From Gorsachius magnificus (Eukaryota; Chordata; Aves; Pelecaniformes; Ardeidae), in assembly GCA_034008185.1 (NCBI GenBank), contig CM067081.1:156518258-156582257 (forward strand): DNA of 64,000 bases, written 5' to 3'. The translations under genes and the position numbers were made by a program. Each line of letters starts with the position of its first letter. The stretch's first letter is position 1. The notes under the pieces are model-generated. The model ran no database searches. It had not been told where the DNA came from and saw nothing but the letters and a program-made list of their open reading frames with translations. Below, piece after piece: positions 48,720 through 62,332 of the stretch.

Positions 48720-51700
48720 AAAATATGGAGTTACACTTCTAAGTCAACAACACCAGGATCTTGGGACAACGTCACACCCTTCTGCCTAATAAACAAATGA
48801 ACAAAACCCTTTGGCAAATCTCGCTGGTCTGTTGAGCTGCTCATTAGAAAATTTTTTGAACTTCCCTAACCCCAAATGGAAGTTCCAGGCAACGACAAGG
48901 GGTATATAAACAGGAGTGCATGAAAAGCCAAGTTAAATTCTCACCCTTGCAGAGTTTTCCCCTTTAGACATCACTCATCAGGGAGCAAATTCCTTGGATG
49001 AAAAGCTATCAGCAATGTTCATTATAAACAACTGTATTTGGATATTGTTATGCATTGCAAAGCTATAACCGAGCAGAGCCAAGCCACTATTTCCAGTTTC
49101 AGAAATACCTCCTGTTGCACAGAGCAAGCGCAGTCCAGTGGCGTACACGCAGAGAGGCTGCGAGTTAAAAGATGATGTGACCCTCAGCAAATCTCGTGTT
49201 ACCGCTGTTCCAGAATCACCATAAGTCAAACAGGGTAGTGCTTTAACTCATCCTTCTAAGGTGAAATAAGGGCTGCTATCCTAATGCTTGTAAAGCTCTA
49301 AAGCTAGGAGATGTTTTCATTAAATAATCTGCGTGAAAATGGCAACTTACTCTACCTACAAATGGAGCTTGTTAAAGCCCCACAGAAATTTTTTCCAAGC
49401 AGTTAAATCAAAACATCCAGCTCATATGACCCATCAAGAAGAAGAAAGGTGCTTTCTTGTTTGTTTTTAATCACTGTTGAAGCACATTTTCACATCATGC
49501 CACACTCGCATCTCAGAAATGTTAATGGAGTTTTCTGCTGACATGCTGAAAACTTGTTTTTACAAGTGCAAGTACAAGCTTTTAGGTGTCACAGCTAATA
49601 ATCCTCACTGCTTGCATGAATCAATAAGAAGAAAGCAGACTCCTAAAGATGGATATTTTTTGCCCAGAATATTATTATTCTTTTACCTACCATATAGCTC
49701 AGAGCAATCCACACAAAAGGAATATAGAATATTTTGAACTCTGGATTTACCTTGCATTTTAAAGGGTATCTTTCTAAGCCAACAAAAGGTTACTACATCA
49801 ATTATAACGTAAATGTGGAAGAAATAGCAAGAATCACTTCAAGGAAGACTAAAATCAATAGGTGGATAACTAATACTGAGAAATGAAAGTAAAGCACACA
49901 TCCCACGATGATGTGTAAAGTACAACTTCTGCAATCTCCTTTACCACTTGTTGAGGAAATGGTTTGTACCTTGTTTTCCTGTTTTTTTCCAGAAAGAATA
50001 TTTCAATGAATTCATTGCTTACAATTCACAATGCAAAGCATCAGGACAAGAAAGCTAAAGAAACATCCTAGTCCATAAAAACAAAGGGCTTCTGTTACTT
50101 TTTCACTCCCTTATGCACAGATTCACGAAGGCATTTAGAAAACTCCATCCACTAGGATGTGATCTCCTGAATGCCTTTTCTAGTCTGAACCTTGGAAGTC
50201 TAAACATCGAGACCTGCCCTGCACAAGGGGAGCAAAGGGAACATTTCTGTGCACTTGAGAAAATAAACCATTCAGGTTGACGAATATTGCTACAGGATAC
50301 ACTGTTAGCTTGAGTTCCTCATGCTTTTTTGCTGCACGGGCTGCATTGATACAGGGCATTTGAATTTATATGAAGCACCTAACTTAGGAAACCACAGCAC
50401 CTTGAGGGAAACCAGCATTGTATGGAATGAACATGACGTGCATTAGGTAACATAAACACTGATTCATGGGCTCATTTCTCAAACCAGACTTGTTAGCGAT
50501 GGCGTGCTTTGTCAAAGCAATGGAAGAGAGACTTCCGGAGGGAACTGTGAAATTTGGGAATGTTTGGACCAGTCGTGAAAGGACTGTGTGCAGGAGACAC
50601 GGTTGGGAATTTTCTTACACCCACTTTCCAGGCAGAGGCTGCATACAAGTGCTGTGTTTACTTGCACGGATAAAACCTGGGATGAACAATGTGTTTTGAG
50701 CAACATGAGCACTCTACCCATTTGAGAATTTCCATGTAACAGTGATTTTCTTTACTCATTCAGCCTCTTCTTGTCCTTGCTGTTATTTCCATTTGGAAAC
50801 AAAGGGGAACACTACCAGCATCTAGCCAGCTCACCCCTGCAAGACCCCCAGAAGTCTACTAGAAAAATTGTGTCATTATTCCTATTTAAGTAAACCTATC
50901 TAAAGAAAATAACATTAGCCTGACTGACCATGCTTCAATATTTACGTGAATTAGCTATGAAGTGGAAAACTACAGAAAAACTAAGAGAACCAGGGCAATG
51001 GATAGAGAAGAATGTTCTTGGAAATCATGTTTTCTGTAACAGTAGTGAAGATTAAAGATCTGCTTAGTAATGTATTGTACATTAAAAGGTTCAAGGCTGG
51101 GGAACTGGGAGGGCTGCAGAATGGGTCTGCAGACTCCAGTGTCCTGGGCGCAGCATGGAGAGACTGAACCTCAAAAGGGCAAGCAGGAGAGAGCACCTAA
51201 ATCAAGCTCTGCTAGAGGGTGGTACAAAATAAGAGCATATCTTTCTACATTACCTAGAGCAGCAGCCTAAGGACACTAATCTCCGGTACTAACAGTCAGG
51301 ATCTAAATATACCCAGAGTGTTTTAAGAAGTTCATGACAATATTGTTGACCTGACCTTATGGCTCCCAGGCAGCCGTATACAGCAGCAAATACGCTGAAT
51401 AAGACCCATACTGATGCTGGCAAGTCACTAGTATTGAAAAAGAAACTTTTAATGCATTAGACAAGGAACTCTGGTACTACATTCAAATATTTTTGATACA
51501 ACAAGCCTCCCTGCTTAGTGTATACGTTTTGTCCTTCAGAGTCTTATTTTCCTCTTAGACAGTACTAACCATGTTTCTGGCAGTGACAGTAATTTCTAGG
51601 CTCTCTGGGCCAAACTGGAAATGCAGGCAGATTTCTGCAATTCATGCAAGGCTGTCACCATGTCAAAGCACATCTGAAGCACTGGTACCACTTTTACCCT

Positions 51701-52509
51701 AAGAACGACCCATGCAAAAGTAATTGAAGTTTTGTCTGCATTTTGAAGCAAGAATTAAACTTGCTCCGCGATGGAGTAACTAGAAAATAACAACAGTGAT
51801 ATTTAAAATAAAAGTCTAGCAACACAGTCAGATGTCAAAAAGGCATTCGGACTTGTGGTTTCAAAACAGCAAACCTGCTTCCTTGTGCAGCTGAGATGTT
51901 AATGACAACCAACAGGTACTGCAGTAATGGGAACAGAGAGGCTTACGTTTAGCCAAGAGGTTAATTCTCGAGAAGAGGAAAAATCAGGGGTTTTTGAACG
52001 CAAAGCCACAGCCCTGTCCCTTGCAAACCACACTATTTGTCCTAAGCTTTGAACACAAAAGGAAGTCTGGACCCATCCAGAGTGGCCAGGCATGCTCCCA
52101 GGAACTCCCAGAGCTGCCTGTAGGCGATGGGTGCTCCCAAAGAGACGAGGCTGTATGTGCAGGCTGAAATGGTGTCTCCTTTGTGGCTCTGCACCCAGGG
52201 CCCACGCCCACAGAGCACTCCTTTCCTTAGAATTAAGGAAAAATAAAACTTAAAATTTAGCATGGACGTTAGCTCCAAAAATCCAGAGGCCATTTTTTCG
52301 ATAAAACAATTCAAAGTGAAATAATCCCCTTAAATTTTCTTGTCACAACACTGAACAAGTGTAATAAACACGAATTCTTTGCATAGGAATACTCTGATTT
52401 TGTAGAACATGACTATTTGCTTGGGAAACCATCTTGTCAGAAAGTTCCCCCTTGGTCTCATAATCAATTTGCTAATTCATTGCTTCAACCACAAGGCATC
52501 ACACAATTC
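48720..52509. other. Non-coding DNA between CR1 fragments
   Basis: AT-rich, no supported gene or RNA. Open frames do not exceed 86 codons and none is recognised. No additional repeat identified. Confidence 0.65.
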
Positions 52510-52790
52510 CCAAATCAAAGCTGGACGGGATCTTTTGAGATTCACCTGGTCCAGCTGCCTGCTCAACAACGTTCAGAGAACCAGGTTGCCCAGGACTGTG
52601 TCCAGTCAGGTTTTGGGTGTCTCCACAGATGAAGACTCCACAGCCTCTCTGGGCAGAAGATTCCACAAGAAGAAAAAAAGTGCTTTCTTGTGTTCAGATG
52701 GAAATTTATGTGTTTCATTTTGTACCCGTTACCTCTTGTCCTGTCACCAGGATCAGCAGGACATCCTACTGATAGCACCAGCTATCAAAT
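52510..52790 (-). mobile_element. CR1: Older CR1 3' fragment of a different subfamily
   Basis: Contains, in reverse orientation, a diverged CR1 3' region: AGATTCACCTGGTCCAGCTG (counterpart of the GGACCAGATGATCT tail block), CAGGTTTTGGGTGTCTCCAC, GAAGACTCCACAGCCTCTCT, and TTACCTCTTGTCCTGTCACC near the upstream end. The tail octamers are eroded and a K-rich patch (GAAGAAAAAAAG) interrupts it. Divergence is clearly higher than in the other minus-strand copies, so it is an older insertion. It matches the type with a GGTCCAACCT-like 3' end rather than the GACTTGATGATCTTAAAGG type. Confidence 0.88.
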
Positions 52791-55700
52791 AGGAATTATC
52801 CCATATTTCCTTCTGGAAATGTATAGATTTGCTCCCATTTATCAGGAGTTTTACCATTTATACTAAATTAGTACTCAGATCCCCATTTACACCAAGTCTC
52901 CCTTGGGTACTGTTATCAGACAATCTCTGAAAAGAAGGACAACTTCTGGTCCAAACAAGTTTGTATTACTTAACCCTGAATACCGTAAAAAAGAACAAAT
53001 ACTGAAAGGATAAACAGAAACAGATGCAGGTAACATCAGTAAGATCTCTTAGTTGCACAGGCCAGATGTATGCAGGCTGTCATGCATATGAATTATTTTA
53101 ATGATCATTTGCTCTCATCTAGCATTTCACCAAAGAAAAGGTGGGGGGCAGACATGGAAAAAGAAGCAGCAGCAGAAAAAGCATAGCTGGGGACAGACAA
53201 ACCATTTCTCACAACCAGCACCACTGAATAAAATGAAAGGGACACAAGGTGTTTTTTAAAAGGAGCCTAGATACAGGACATAGGGATGGTGCAGAGGAAA
53301 TAAGTGAAAATAAGAAGAAAAATCAGGATATTGAAATATGGGGAAGGTTGCAGAAATGACTCCAAGATGATGGTGATGTTCTCTGTGCAATACAAAAGAC
53401 CTAGGCAGGTACAATGGATGGGGTAGACACTTGGAAATCTAGAGAAGTTAAATTAATCTGCAGGTGAGGGCCTGAGTGAAAATTTCCACATCATGGACTG
53501 GAAAGAGCAGCCTATCTCCATGAGACATAACAGAGGAGCACCAGATGGGTTTAGATATAGCACCAAGGTGAATGATAAATGAAAGACAAGTTAAAGCCTG
53601 AAGAAAGGTTTTGGCAGGGCGTTTTGTTAAACCACTCTAGTCATGCCAAAACCTTGAAGAAGACATGCTTAGCTCTGGGTCTAAGCAAAGGCAATATGGC
53701 TGTGATAAAACAGTGCGGAGGGTAGAAAGTTTGTCTTGAATTTTATTTTACTTTTCACCAGAGGAAAAGAAAGCCTCTCTTATTTTGGTCATTGAAGTTA
53801 AACCGGTTTGCCGGAAGCTCTTCCGGTTAGGATTCACTGACCTATAAATATCAGCATTTTTTTTATACTATCTTCTTTTTTTTTCTGATGACCTACCATA
53901 ATCCAAAAGCCATATTCTGTGCATGCAATGCAAGCTGGCAAATTTTATTGAGGTCTGTAGAGATAAGTGGGGAGTAGTAACAGTATGTATGTCCTTCATT
54001 CCTCTATTAACTGGAGCCTGGATGAGCAGAGACTTCAAAAAATAGATTTTAGAATACATTAGGATCAAAACCCACTTTATACTATGTGGTAGTGACTGGT
54101 CTCCACTTAGAAGAAACTTTCTCCTATCCACCTTCAGTGCTTTCCAGTCTTCTGCTACCCAAGATGGTATTTGGAGTTCCCAGGCAAACCCACTAAACAA
54201 CATGTTTAAGGGATGTATTTGGCCATTGTACATTTTCACCTGTTTTCCAACCTATATCCATGACGTGTAGGTTACATCCTTGTTTTCCAAATGGGTCCAC
54301 TGTGTTCACATGTAGGTGAAAATGAAGCAACATTCAAAAGCCAAAATATGCCAGCACTGCCCTGTCAGCAGCTCTGAAACTACAGTTCAAGATAATAAAT
54401 GAGATTTTTTTTTTTAATCCCAAGGATCACAGGTATAGTCCTGTGAAACTCGGTATGGAATAGTCTATGCTTATTCTCAAAACTCTTTCCATCCCCTCTG
54501 CTACTATTGCTTGGAAGTTTATTGTTTTAAGTTCCATACAAACATCTATAAAGTCAGTAGGGAATCCATGAAATGCAACAAAATTTCATTTAACCAACCA
54601 CCACAACACACAAACTTTGTGTTATATTCTTATTTGCACTCAAAGGATCGATCTGTAAGTAATAAAGTACATAGTACTGAAGGCCTTCTTCTGACAGTTT
54701 AATTTTTAAAAATTAAGCAATGGCAAGGTAATGGCTTGTCCATTGAGAAGGTAACCTACAGTTCCCCTGTGTTGTCACCCTCTTACTGGCTTTACTTTGT
54801 GGCCTAGGATTCACTACAATCAATTTTAGGGAAAAAAAAATTATTAATTTTATGTATGTGACAGTTCAAATTGCACTAGAATATGCAGAGGGGAGCCCAG
54901 AATTTATTCCCCTTTTTGAAAAATTACCTACAGTTGGCAGGCAGAAAGCAGAGCTCCCTGGCGTTCCCAAATAACAGGATCTAATACCTCGGTGCAGCCT
55001 CTGCTCAGACTGGAGCCACGAGTGTGCAAAGACGGGATGACATGAAACTCTTTCAAATATGCAAATCTGTCAGCACAGGTAAATAAAAACATTTGAACCA
55101 AGTTTAGTGATGAGGAAAAATGATTTTGAAAGACGTTGAGCTGGATAATTAGGTGGTAATGAATGCAGAGCTGCACTTGGTATTCCACTCCAACACACTG
55201 GGGGCGAGTGCAGTCGAGATGCGGAGCTGGGTCTCCCCCTCTCCTGCCATGCATCACTGCGGCCAGATGCAGCGTGGCCTCAAGTTGATTATTGCTGCTT
55301 TCCAAGAGGTTGTCAAAACATGTAAACTGCCAGCAGGAGACACACTTTTAATAAAACTGCCTAGTCTCCAGTGATATTTTTCAGTTATGAAAACAGCATC
55401 CTCTCATGTAACATGGGCATGTGAGCAAGAGAGCATGTAAAACACTGCAGCAGCGTTCCCAGAGAACAGCATTTTCATTACAAGTAGGCAAATTGGATAT
55501 TTATGTAGACGAACATTCTCCATACATGACAATGAGATGATTCATTGTGAGCTGACAAATACACTGTATTTGCAAAGTGAGTAAACTGAAGTTTCATACT
55601 GTCAGTCAGTCCCTCAATTTTTTTCAATTTATGTGTCTTGACTCATCATTTTGGGAGGGAACAGACAAGCCCAATTCAGTATTGCTTGTTCGTGCATGTG

Positions 55701-56380
55701 TGCCCATGCACATGTGTGTGAGAATGGATGAGGACTGCAACACTAAGGCTTTAGATGCGTCAAAACACCCTTAGCACTCAGTACGTCCCATAACTCTGTG
55801 GATTCATTCGGCAGTGTCTCCTGTCTTTCTCTAAGAGAAAAGAGGAGGAGATGGAGCCCAGCTGCTCCACAATGCCTGCAAAAGCAATCTCTGGAGATGT
55901 AGGGGTAGAGTTGATACAAGCATGTCCTATGTCCCAATTCAAAACCAAACAAAGCATTTACCAAATGCAAATTTCAGTAATTTCTCTGAGATTTAGGACC
56001 CTACATTTCTAAGCTGCTTTAAAAATCTTACCCACTGAGGGAGGGAAGGAAACAAGAACTAAAGAGATGCTATGGATAACATGGGCATAAGAAGAGGATG
56101 AGGGCTGCCTCCTTCTAAGCAAACATCCAGTACCACCTGCCCTCCATCTCTAGAGAAGGAATATAAATGCACGTGAGCATGCAGGTGAAATTACAATTAG
56201 AGGTCTAAATTTTGACACAAGTTCTGAGGGCTGGATGGGCATGGCTGTGGAGGAAGCCAGGAGACCTTTTTCAAAGCCCCTTGAATCACAGCATTTCAGT
56301 TCAAGAGCTTGGCATGGGGAGCGAGGGTTGTAGTGACATAGTGCATAGTCATTTCATCATGGGGGAAGAGCAAAACGAGG
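52791..56380. other. Non-coding DNA between CR1 fragments
   Basis: AT-rich with no supported gene. Open frames of 123 codons (53,868-54,239 minus) and 125 codons (54,928-55,305 minus) have no recognisable features. The compact palindromic site cluster at 53,801-53,826 is listed separately. Confidence 0.65.
53801..53826. promoter_or_regulatory. Grainyhead-like site beside inverted ETS pair
   Basis: AACCGGTT at 53,801-53,808 is the palindromic consensus bound by Grainyhead-like factors. Two bases later CCGGAAG (53,811-53,817) and CTTCCGG (53,820-53,826) form an inverted pair of ETS core sites separated by two bases. These GC-containing palindromes sit in otherwise AT-rich, CpG-poor DNA. Binding is inferred from motif knowledge only. 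Confidence 0.4.
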
Positions 56381-56862
56381 ATAGAATCATAGAATCATTT
56401 AGGTTGGAAAAGACCTTTAAGATCATCAAGTCCAACCATTAACCTAACCCTGCCATCCCACCACTAAACCAATGTCCCCAGGAACCACATCTACCCATCT
56501 TTTAAATACCTCAAGGGATGGGGACTCCCTGACCACTTCCCTGAGCAGCCCATTCCAGAGCCTGACAACCCTTTCTGTGAGTTTTTCCTAATGTCCAACC
56601 TAAACCTGCCCTGGGGCAACTTGACGCCATTTCCCCTCGTCCTATCATGTTACCAGGGAGAAGAGGCCAGCCCCCACCTCGCTACAGCCTCCTGTCAGGC
56701 AGTTGTAGAGGGCAATAAGGTCTCCCCTCAGCCTCCTCTTCTCCAGACTAAATAACCCCAGTTCCCTCAGCCGCTCCTCATAAGTCTTGTGCTCCAGACC
56801 CCTCACCAGCTTGTTGCTCTCCTCTGGACATGTTCCAGCAATGCAACATCTTTTTTGTAGTG
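56381..56862 (-). mobile_element. CR1: CR1 fragment, 3' 480 bp
   Basis: The plus strand starts ATAGAATCATAGAATCATTT and runs through the reverse complement of the CR1 3' UTR and the last ~140 codons of ORF2. A minus-strand frame (56,645-56,893) reads [20 protein letters not shown] and [17 protein letters not shown], nearly identical to the 3' part of the element at 15,040, and the upstream limit falls at the KKDVALLEH segment near 56,862. Same subfamily type as 15,040 and only lightly diverged; 5'-truncated, not functional. Confidence 0.95.
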
Positions 56863-58339
56863 ACAGTAGCAAACTAACACTTAACTTCACCACTAAACAG
56901 CTTTTTTTTCTCTTTATGATTCATTTTGTTAAAAGCTTCTTCTACACAGCTAAATACATAGGTGTTATCTCGTTACTTCAGTCTATTAGCAGGGCTTTTT
57001 TTGTTGTTGTTGTCCTGCCTCCCACAGTCACAGACTCAATATGCTTCATTAATTAACCTTCATTTTTTTTAATTCTCTAATAAATGATCTTATCTGAAAA
57101 CAGGCTTTCCATTGCATTGATCAATACTGGTGGGAAAAATAACAGTAGCCTTTTCAGGAAAGACAAAGTAAAAATTGAAAACATGACTCCACACAGCACA
57201 TCTTTCACAAACACAAGTCAATTAATATATTTGCATTTGCAGGATTTGTCTTTTGGCCCAGCTTATCCAGGGTTTAATTTCAGACAGAGCCTTTGCCTCT
57301 TCCATAACCTGTTTTTCCTACCAATTTACTCTTCCTTTGTACATTATTCTTCTCTGAAGTTCCTTCCACCTCTCCTTTGTCTGCTCATTGTACGGGGTTT
57401 TTTTTCTTCCCTGCATTGTTACAAATGCCACAGAACTGGCAAAAGCCCATTTAATTTTTCTTTGCTATAGGAGATTTAAAATCATGTAGAAAAATAAGCT
57501 GACAGCAAGGGAAACCTTTATTTAAAGGGAAAGGCTTCCTCTAAAGTAGCACTGCCAAAAAGGAAGAAAAAAAAAAAAAGAATGGTCACAGTTTTCCATG
57601 CCTCCCTCCATTGTTCTTAGTACCAGAAATACACTTTCTCAACCTCTATTGCCAAAGAGGGCAAGGACTACCTTCTCTTTGCATCTCAGAATAAAAGATC
57701 AAAACAAAGCTGACAATAGGTATAAGTACACTAGTATTTGGCTTCATAAACAGTTGCTTTGTATTTAAATTCATCATTTTCTAAGCATTGTAGACTTCTT
57801 TTGCTTTTTTTTCTGCCCATGACAATGCCTTGAACAACTTTCTGTCAGGGTGCTCCATGATTAATAAACCACCACACGCAGACTAAGGCAAGTACTGTGT
57901 TTGAGTCCTCTGCTGATGGAAATGTTTGTAAACATGGCAGAGAAAAAAAAAAATCACATTAAGTTGTTAACAGTAGTTAGAGAGCAGGCAAGAAGAATGT
58001 AGAAGCATGCAGGAGCCAGGCAAGTATCCATAGGAATGGTTTCCTCTCTTTGCTCAGCCAGTTGACAGCAGGAAAAAAAAGACTCAAGTTATTTTTCAGT
58101 GCTTTCCTTCACGGAGAAATATGAATGTTAATCAGGAGGCTGACAGACAAATCAATAGATGATGTCTATCAGAGCTCTAATTAGCATACATAACCCAGTA
58201 ATTCTCTCTTCATAAGAGATGCTGCTTACAACATTGTTTTGGGAATTATGAAGCCAGAAGATTCGACAGGTGTTTTCAATCTTCTTTCAATCAGGATGAA
58301 GTCTGATTTAACCTCTACCTTTTTTAACAGCTTTAGTTT
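56863..58339. other. Non-coding AT-rich DNA
   Basis: No gene or repeat recognised. The 128-codon plus frame at 57,084-57,470 is rich in F, L and S as expected from pyrimidine-rich sequence and is not supported. Contains short A runs at 57,567-57,580 and 57,944-57,953. Confidence 0.65.
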
Positions 58340-60542
58340 TATCAGCCAGAGGTCCCGCCTTCCTCAGAGGACCCTGAATTTTAGAAAAGCAAACTTCCAG
58401 CTCCTCAAGGAGATAGTCAGAAGGACTCCCTGGGAAACGGTCCTGGGACAGGGGAACAGAACAGAGCTGGCAGATCTTTAAGGATGTGATCCACAGAGCG
58501 CAAGAGCTCTTGATCCCTAGGTGTAAGAAATCGGGCAAAGAAGGGAAGAGACGGGCATGGCTGAGACAAGAGATGCTGGTCAAACTAAGGAGGAAGAGGG
58601 AACTGCACAGGCAGTGGAAGCAGGGACAGGCATCCTGGGAAGAGTATAGGGACGCGGTCCAGTTGTGTAGGAATGGGGTCAGGAAGGCCAAGGCGCAGCT
58701 GGAGCTAAACTTGGCTAGGGATGCAAAGAATAACAAGAAGGGTTTCTACAGGTATATCAGCCAGAAAAGGATGGTTAAAGAAAGCGTACCCCCGCTGATG
58801 AGCGAGACTGGCAAGCTGGTAACAGCAGATGAGGAGAAGGCTGAGGTACTCAACAACTTTTTTGCCTCAGTCTTCACTGGTAACCTCTCTCCTCACCCCA
58901 CCCGAGTTGATGGATGGCATGAGGGGGACCGTGAGGGCAAAACCCCCCCTGCTGTAGGAGAAGATCAGGTTCGTGACCACCTGAGGAACCTGAACGCACA
59001 TAAGTCCATGGGACCTGATGAGATGCATCCCAGAGTCCTGAGGGAATTGGCCGATGTAGTCGCCAAGCCACTCTCCATGATATTTGAAAAGTCATGGCAG
59101 TCAGGTGAAGTCCCTGGGGACTGGAAGAAGGGAAACATTGTGCCCCTTTTCAAAAAGGGTAGAAAGGAAGACCCTGGGAACTACTGACCTGTCAGCCTCA
59201 CCTCTGTGCCTGGGAAGATCATGGAACAGATCCTCCTAGAAGCTATGATAAGGCACATGGAGGCCAGGGAGATAATTCGAGATAGCCAGCATGGCTTCCC
59301 CAAGGGCAAGTCCTGCCTGATGAACCTAGTGACTTTCTATGATGGTGTGACAGCAACAGTGGACAAAGGAAAACCAATGGATGTCATCTATCTGGACTTC
59401 TGCAAAGCCTTTGACACGGTCCCCCACAACATCCTTCTCTCTAAATTGGAGAGCTATGGATTTGATGGGTGGACTGTTCGGTGGATAAGGAACTGGCTGG
59501 ATGGTCGCATCCAGAGGGTAGTGGTCAATGGCTCAATGTCCGGATGGAGACCAGTGACGAGTGGTGTCCCTCAGGGGTCCGTACTGGGACCGGTGCTGTT
59601 TAATATATTCATCAGTGACTTAGACAGTGAGATCTAATGCACCCTCAGCAAGTTTGCGGATGACACCAAACTGAGTAGTGTGGTTGACACACCAGAAGGA
59701 CGGGATGTCATCCAGAGAGACCTGGACAGGCTGGAGAGGTGGGCCTGTGTGAACCTCATGAGGTCCAACAAGGCCAAGTGCAAGGTCCTGCACCTGGGTC
59801 AGGGTAACCCCCAGTATCAGTACAGGCTGGGGGAAGAAAGGATCGAGAGCAGCCCTGCCGAGAGGGACTTGGGGGTACTGGTGGAGGAAAAGCTGGACAT
59901 GAGCTGGCAATGTGCGCTGGCAGCCCAGAAGGCCAACCGTACCCTGGGATGCATCAGGAGAAGTGTGGCCAGCAGGTCGAGGGAGGTGATTCTGCCCCTC
60001 TACTCTGCTCTGGTGAGACCTCACCTGGAGTACTGCGTCCAGCTCTGGAGCCCTCAGCACAAGAAGGACATGGAACTGTTGGAGCGGGTCCAGAGGAGAG
60101 CTACTAAAATGATCCGAGGGCTGGAGCACCTCTCCTATGAGGACAGGCTGAGAGAGTTGGGCTTGTTCAGCCTGGAGAAGAGAAGGCTGCAGGGAGACCT
60201 GATTACAGCCTTTCAGTACCTAAAGGGGGCCTATAGGAAAGATGGGGAAAATCTTTTTAGTAGGGCCAGCTGTGACAGGGTAGGGGTAATGGTTTTAAAC
60301 TAAAACAGGGTAGATTTAGACTGGATATAAGGAGGAAATTCTTTACAACGAGTGTGGTGAAACACTGGAACGGGTTGCCCAGAGAGGTGGTGGAGGCCCC
60401 ATCCCTGGGAACATTCAAGGCCAGGTTGGATGGGGCTCTGAGCAACCTGATCTAGTTAGCGGTGTTCCTGCTCACTGCAGGGGGGTTGGACTAGATGACC
60501 TCTAGGGGTCCCTTCCAACCCAAAACATTCTATGATTCTATA
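58340..60542 (+). mobile_element. CR1: CR1 LINE, 5'-truncated, with most of ORF2
   Basis: About 2.2 kb. Recognisable CR1 sequence begins near 58,340-58,370 with the linker after the endonuclease ([21 protein letters not shown]), then the reverse transcriptase, the C-terminal region, and a 3' UTR with GGTTGGACTAGATGACCTCT and a terminal attctatgattctat tail at 60,527-60,541. The 3' end differs from that of the element at 15,040, so it is another subfamily. The endonuclease, ORF1 and 5' UTR are absent, the usual result of incomplete reverse transcription. The left boundary is approximate. Confidence 0.95.
58481..60455 (+). pseudogene. CR1 ORF2 reverse transcriptase, broken
   Basis: After an upstream frameshift at about 58,455-58,480 one reading frame covers ..[12 protein letters not shown] through ..[15 protein letters not shown]. 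Landmarks: [46 protein letters not shown] (motif A), [20 protein letters not shown], and an intact FADD active site at 59,653-59,664. Stops interrupt it at TGA 59,185-59,187 (where RPVS should follow NY, consistent with CpG decay of an Arg codon) and TAA 59,635-59,637. A frameshift near 60,275-60,290 moves the last part ([18 protein letters not shown] ... [11 protein letters not shown]) to another frame, ending at TAG 60,453-60,455. Not functional, but less damaged in the catalytic core than the longer copy at 15,040. Confidence 0.93.
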
Positions 60543-62332
60543 ACACACTGGTTTTGCACCGAGGCCCTCCTGCTCACCAGTGAGCAGCGCGGTACCCACT
60601 GGGACAGCATCCACGGGAGCAGTGGCAGTGGGCATCCGCACTGCCCTCGCCTCCCCTGGCTGCAGGGTTCTGCTTCTCACAGGCTGACCCCATCTACCCT
60701 AACCTGGGTACCTGTCCACCTATGTTGGACCTTATCCTGCTCTTCACTTCTTTTGACAATTCTGCAGGTTTTATCCTCTTTGGGCTTCAACACTGAGATC
60801 TCTCTTTTTGTTTCAGCCTTTCTTTTTTTTCCTGATTCCTGACTGCAAATCCAACACAACTGGTTTTCAGGGAAGTGCTGACCCTTTAATATAAACTTCA
60901 TTCTGGAGAGGATAATTTCTGTGGATTGGCAAATTCTAGACATGCTCTTTGGGATTATTTCTGAACTGCTTGACGATGTGAGGCGTTCAACTCCAGGCTG
61001 CAGTCAGGACCCGACACTCATAAAATTAGTTGCCTTCCACAAAGATGAGAGATTTAACCTCAGCTCACTCAGAAATGCTTCATCTTTCAATTTGGTTTCA
61101 ATTTAGTGCGACACAGCGCAGTTTCACACCTAGCCCACTCCGCCAGATTTAACAAACTGCTAAAACACACCAGAATATGGAGCTAACTACTGCCTACAAA
61201 AATAATGAGACTTTCTACAGTCCTCTTTTGCAACCACAAAATGGTGCACCCTTTAAGGCTTCCCGTATTTCTGGAGAATTTCACCACTGACAGAGCATTT
61301 AATTGCTGTTTTCTTAATTCTGTTTATTCCTGGCACACTGCGGTGTCCTCTCTTACCACAGCGGGCACTCCGAGCTAGATGCCATCCTTCCCTAAATACT
61401 ATTTTTAAATCAGAGAGGGGATTGTCTGTAGGAAACTTCATTATCAACATCAAATTCAAGCTCACTGATTGATGGTGAGGTTGTCTCTACCCTGCAGGGA
61501 ATAGTTGTAGGTCACCGCAGAGTTTGCTGCTAACTTGCTACTTCAGGCACTAAAACCACCTGGGCTTCAGCAGCACAAAACGCAACGCAAGCTCCAAAGT
61601 TCGCACAGAAGCTGGATAAATGATCGTTTTTTCTGTCATGCTGAGGCTGCACTGCTAGCGCTAGGTGCTTGCTATAGCTACATGGCAGTAGTAACCACTG
61701 TGGTTAGCCGAGTTGTGTGTCCGGAGGAGCATTGATACCATTTCATCACATTAAACACATACATCCATACTAAACATCATATAAGCATGGCTTCTTGTCT
61801 ACCTATTTATGAAATCTCTACTTGTAGTATTTTAGAAAAAAAAAAAAATCTATAAAAGGGTTTTTTAAAAGCTTTTTTAAATGCCCTGTTCACTTTTCAG
61901 TAGGACTCTGTTGCAAACCAGTCATTCTTCAATTAAAAGATGTATGATACACGTACGCTGCAGGAGATTGATGAAAGTGATTCAGTTTCAGTGTTTCTTG
62001 ACTCTTACGCATCTTTTTCACAACGTTAATGTTCGCAACATCATTTGTTGTGGCATTTGAAAACAGCTTACACAAAATTAGGAACAGAAGTATAAATTCC
62101 AGTGGCAGAAGCGCAATTATCTGAGGAGCCGAATCTTTGAGACAGTATCATGTACAATTTCTCCAATAAAATTTTTTGGGCAAAATCCTGAATGTGAGAT
62201 AGCACAAAGCAGAAAACTTCCTTTCGTCACTGTCTCACATCAGTCTGAGAGGACACCACACAAAGCTTTGTTCACAGGGACCACAACACAAGTTGGAGGT
62301 CACAAAATCTAGCCTCAAGCCAAGATACGGAA
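60543..62332. other. Non-coding DNA between CR1 copies
   Basis: Mildly GC-rich for the first 150 bp after the CR1 tail, then AT-rich. Open frames up to 115 codons (60,495-60,842 plus) are unrecognised. A12 run at 61,836-61,848. No gene, RNA or further repeat supported. Confidence 0.65.
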
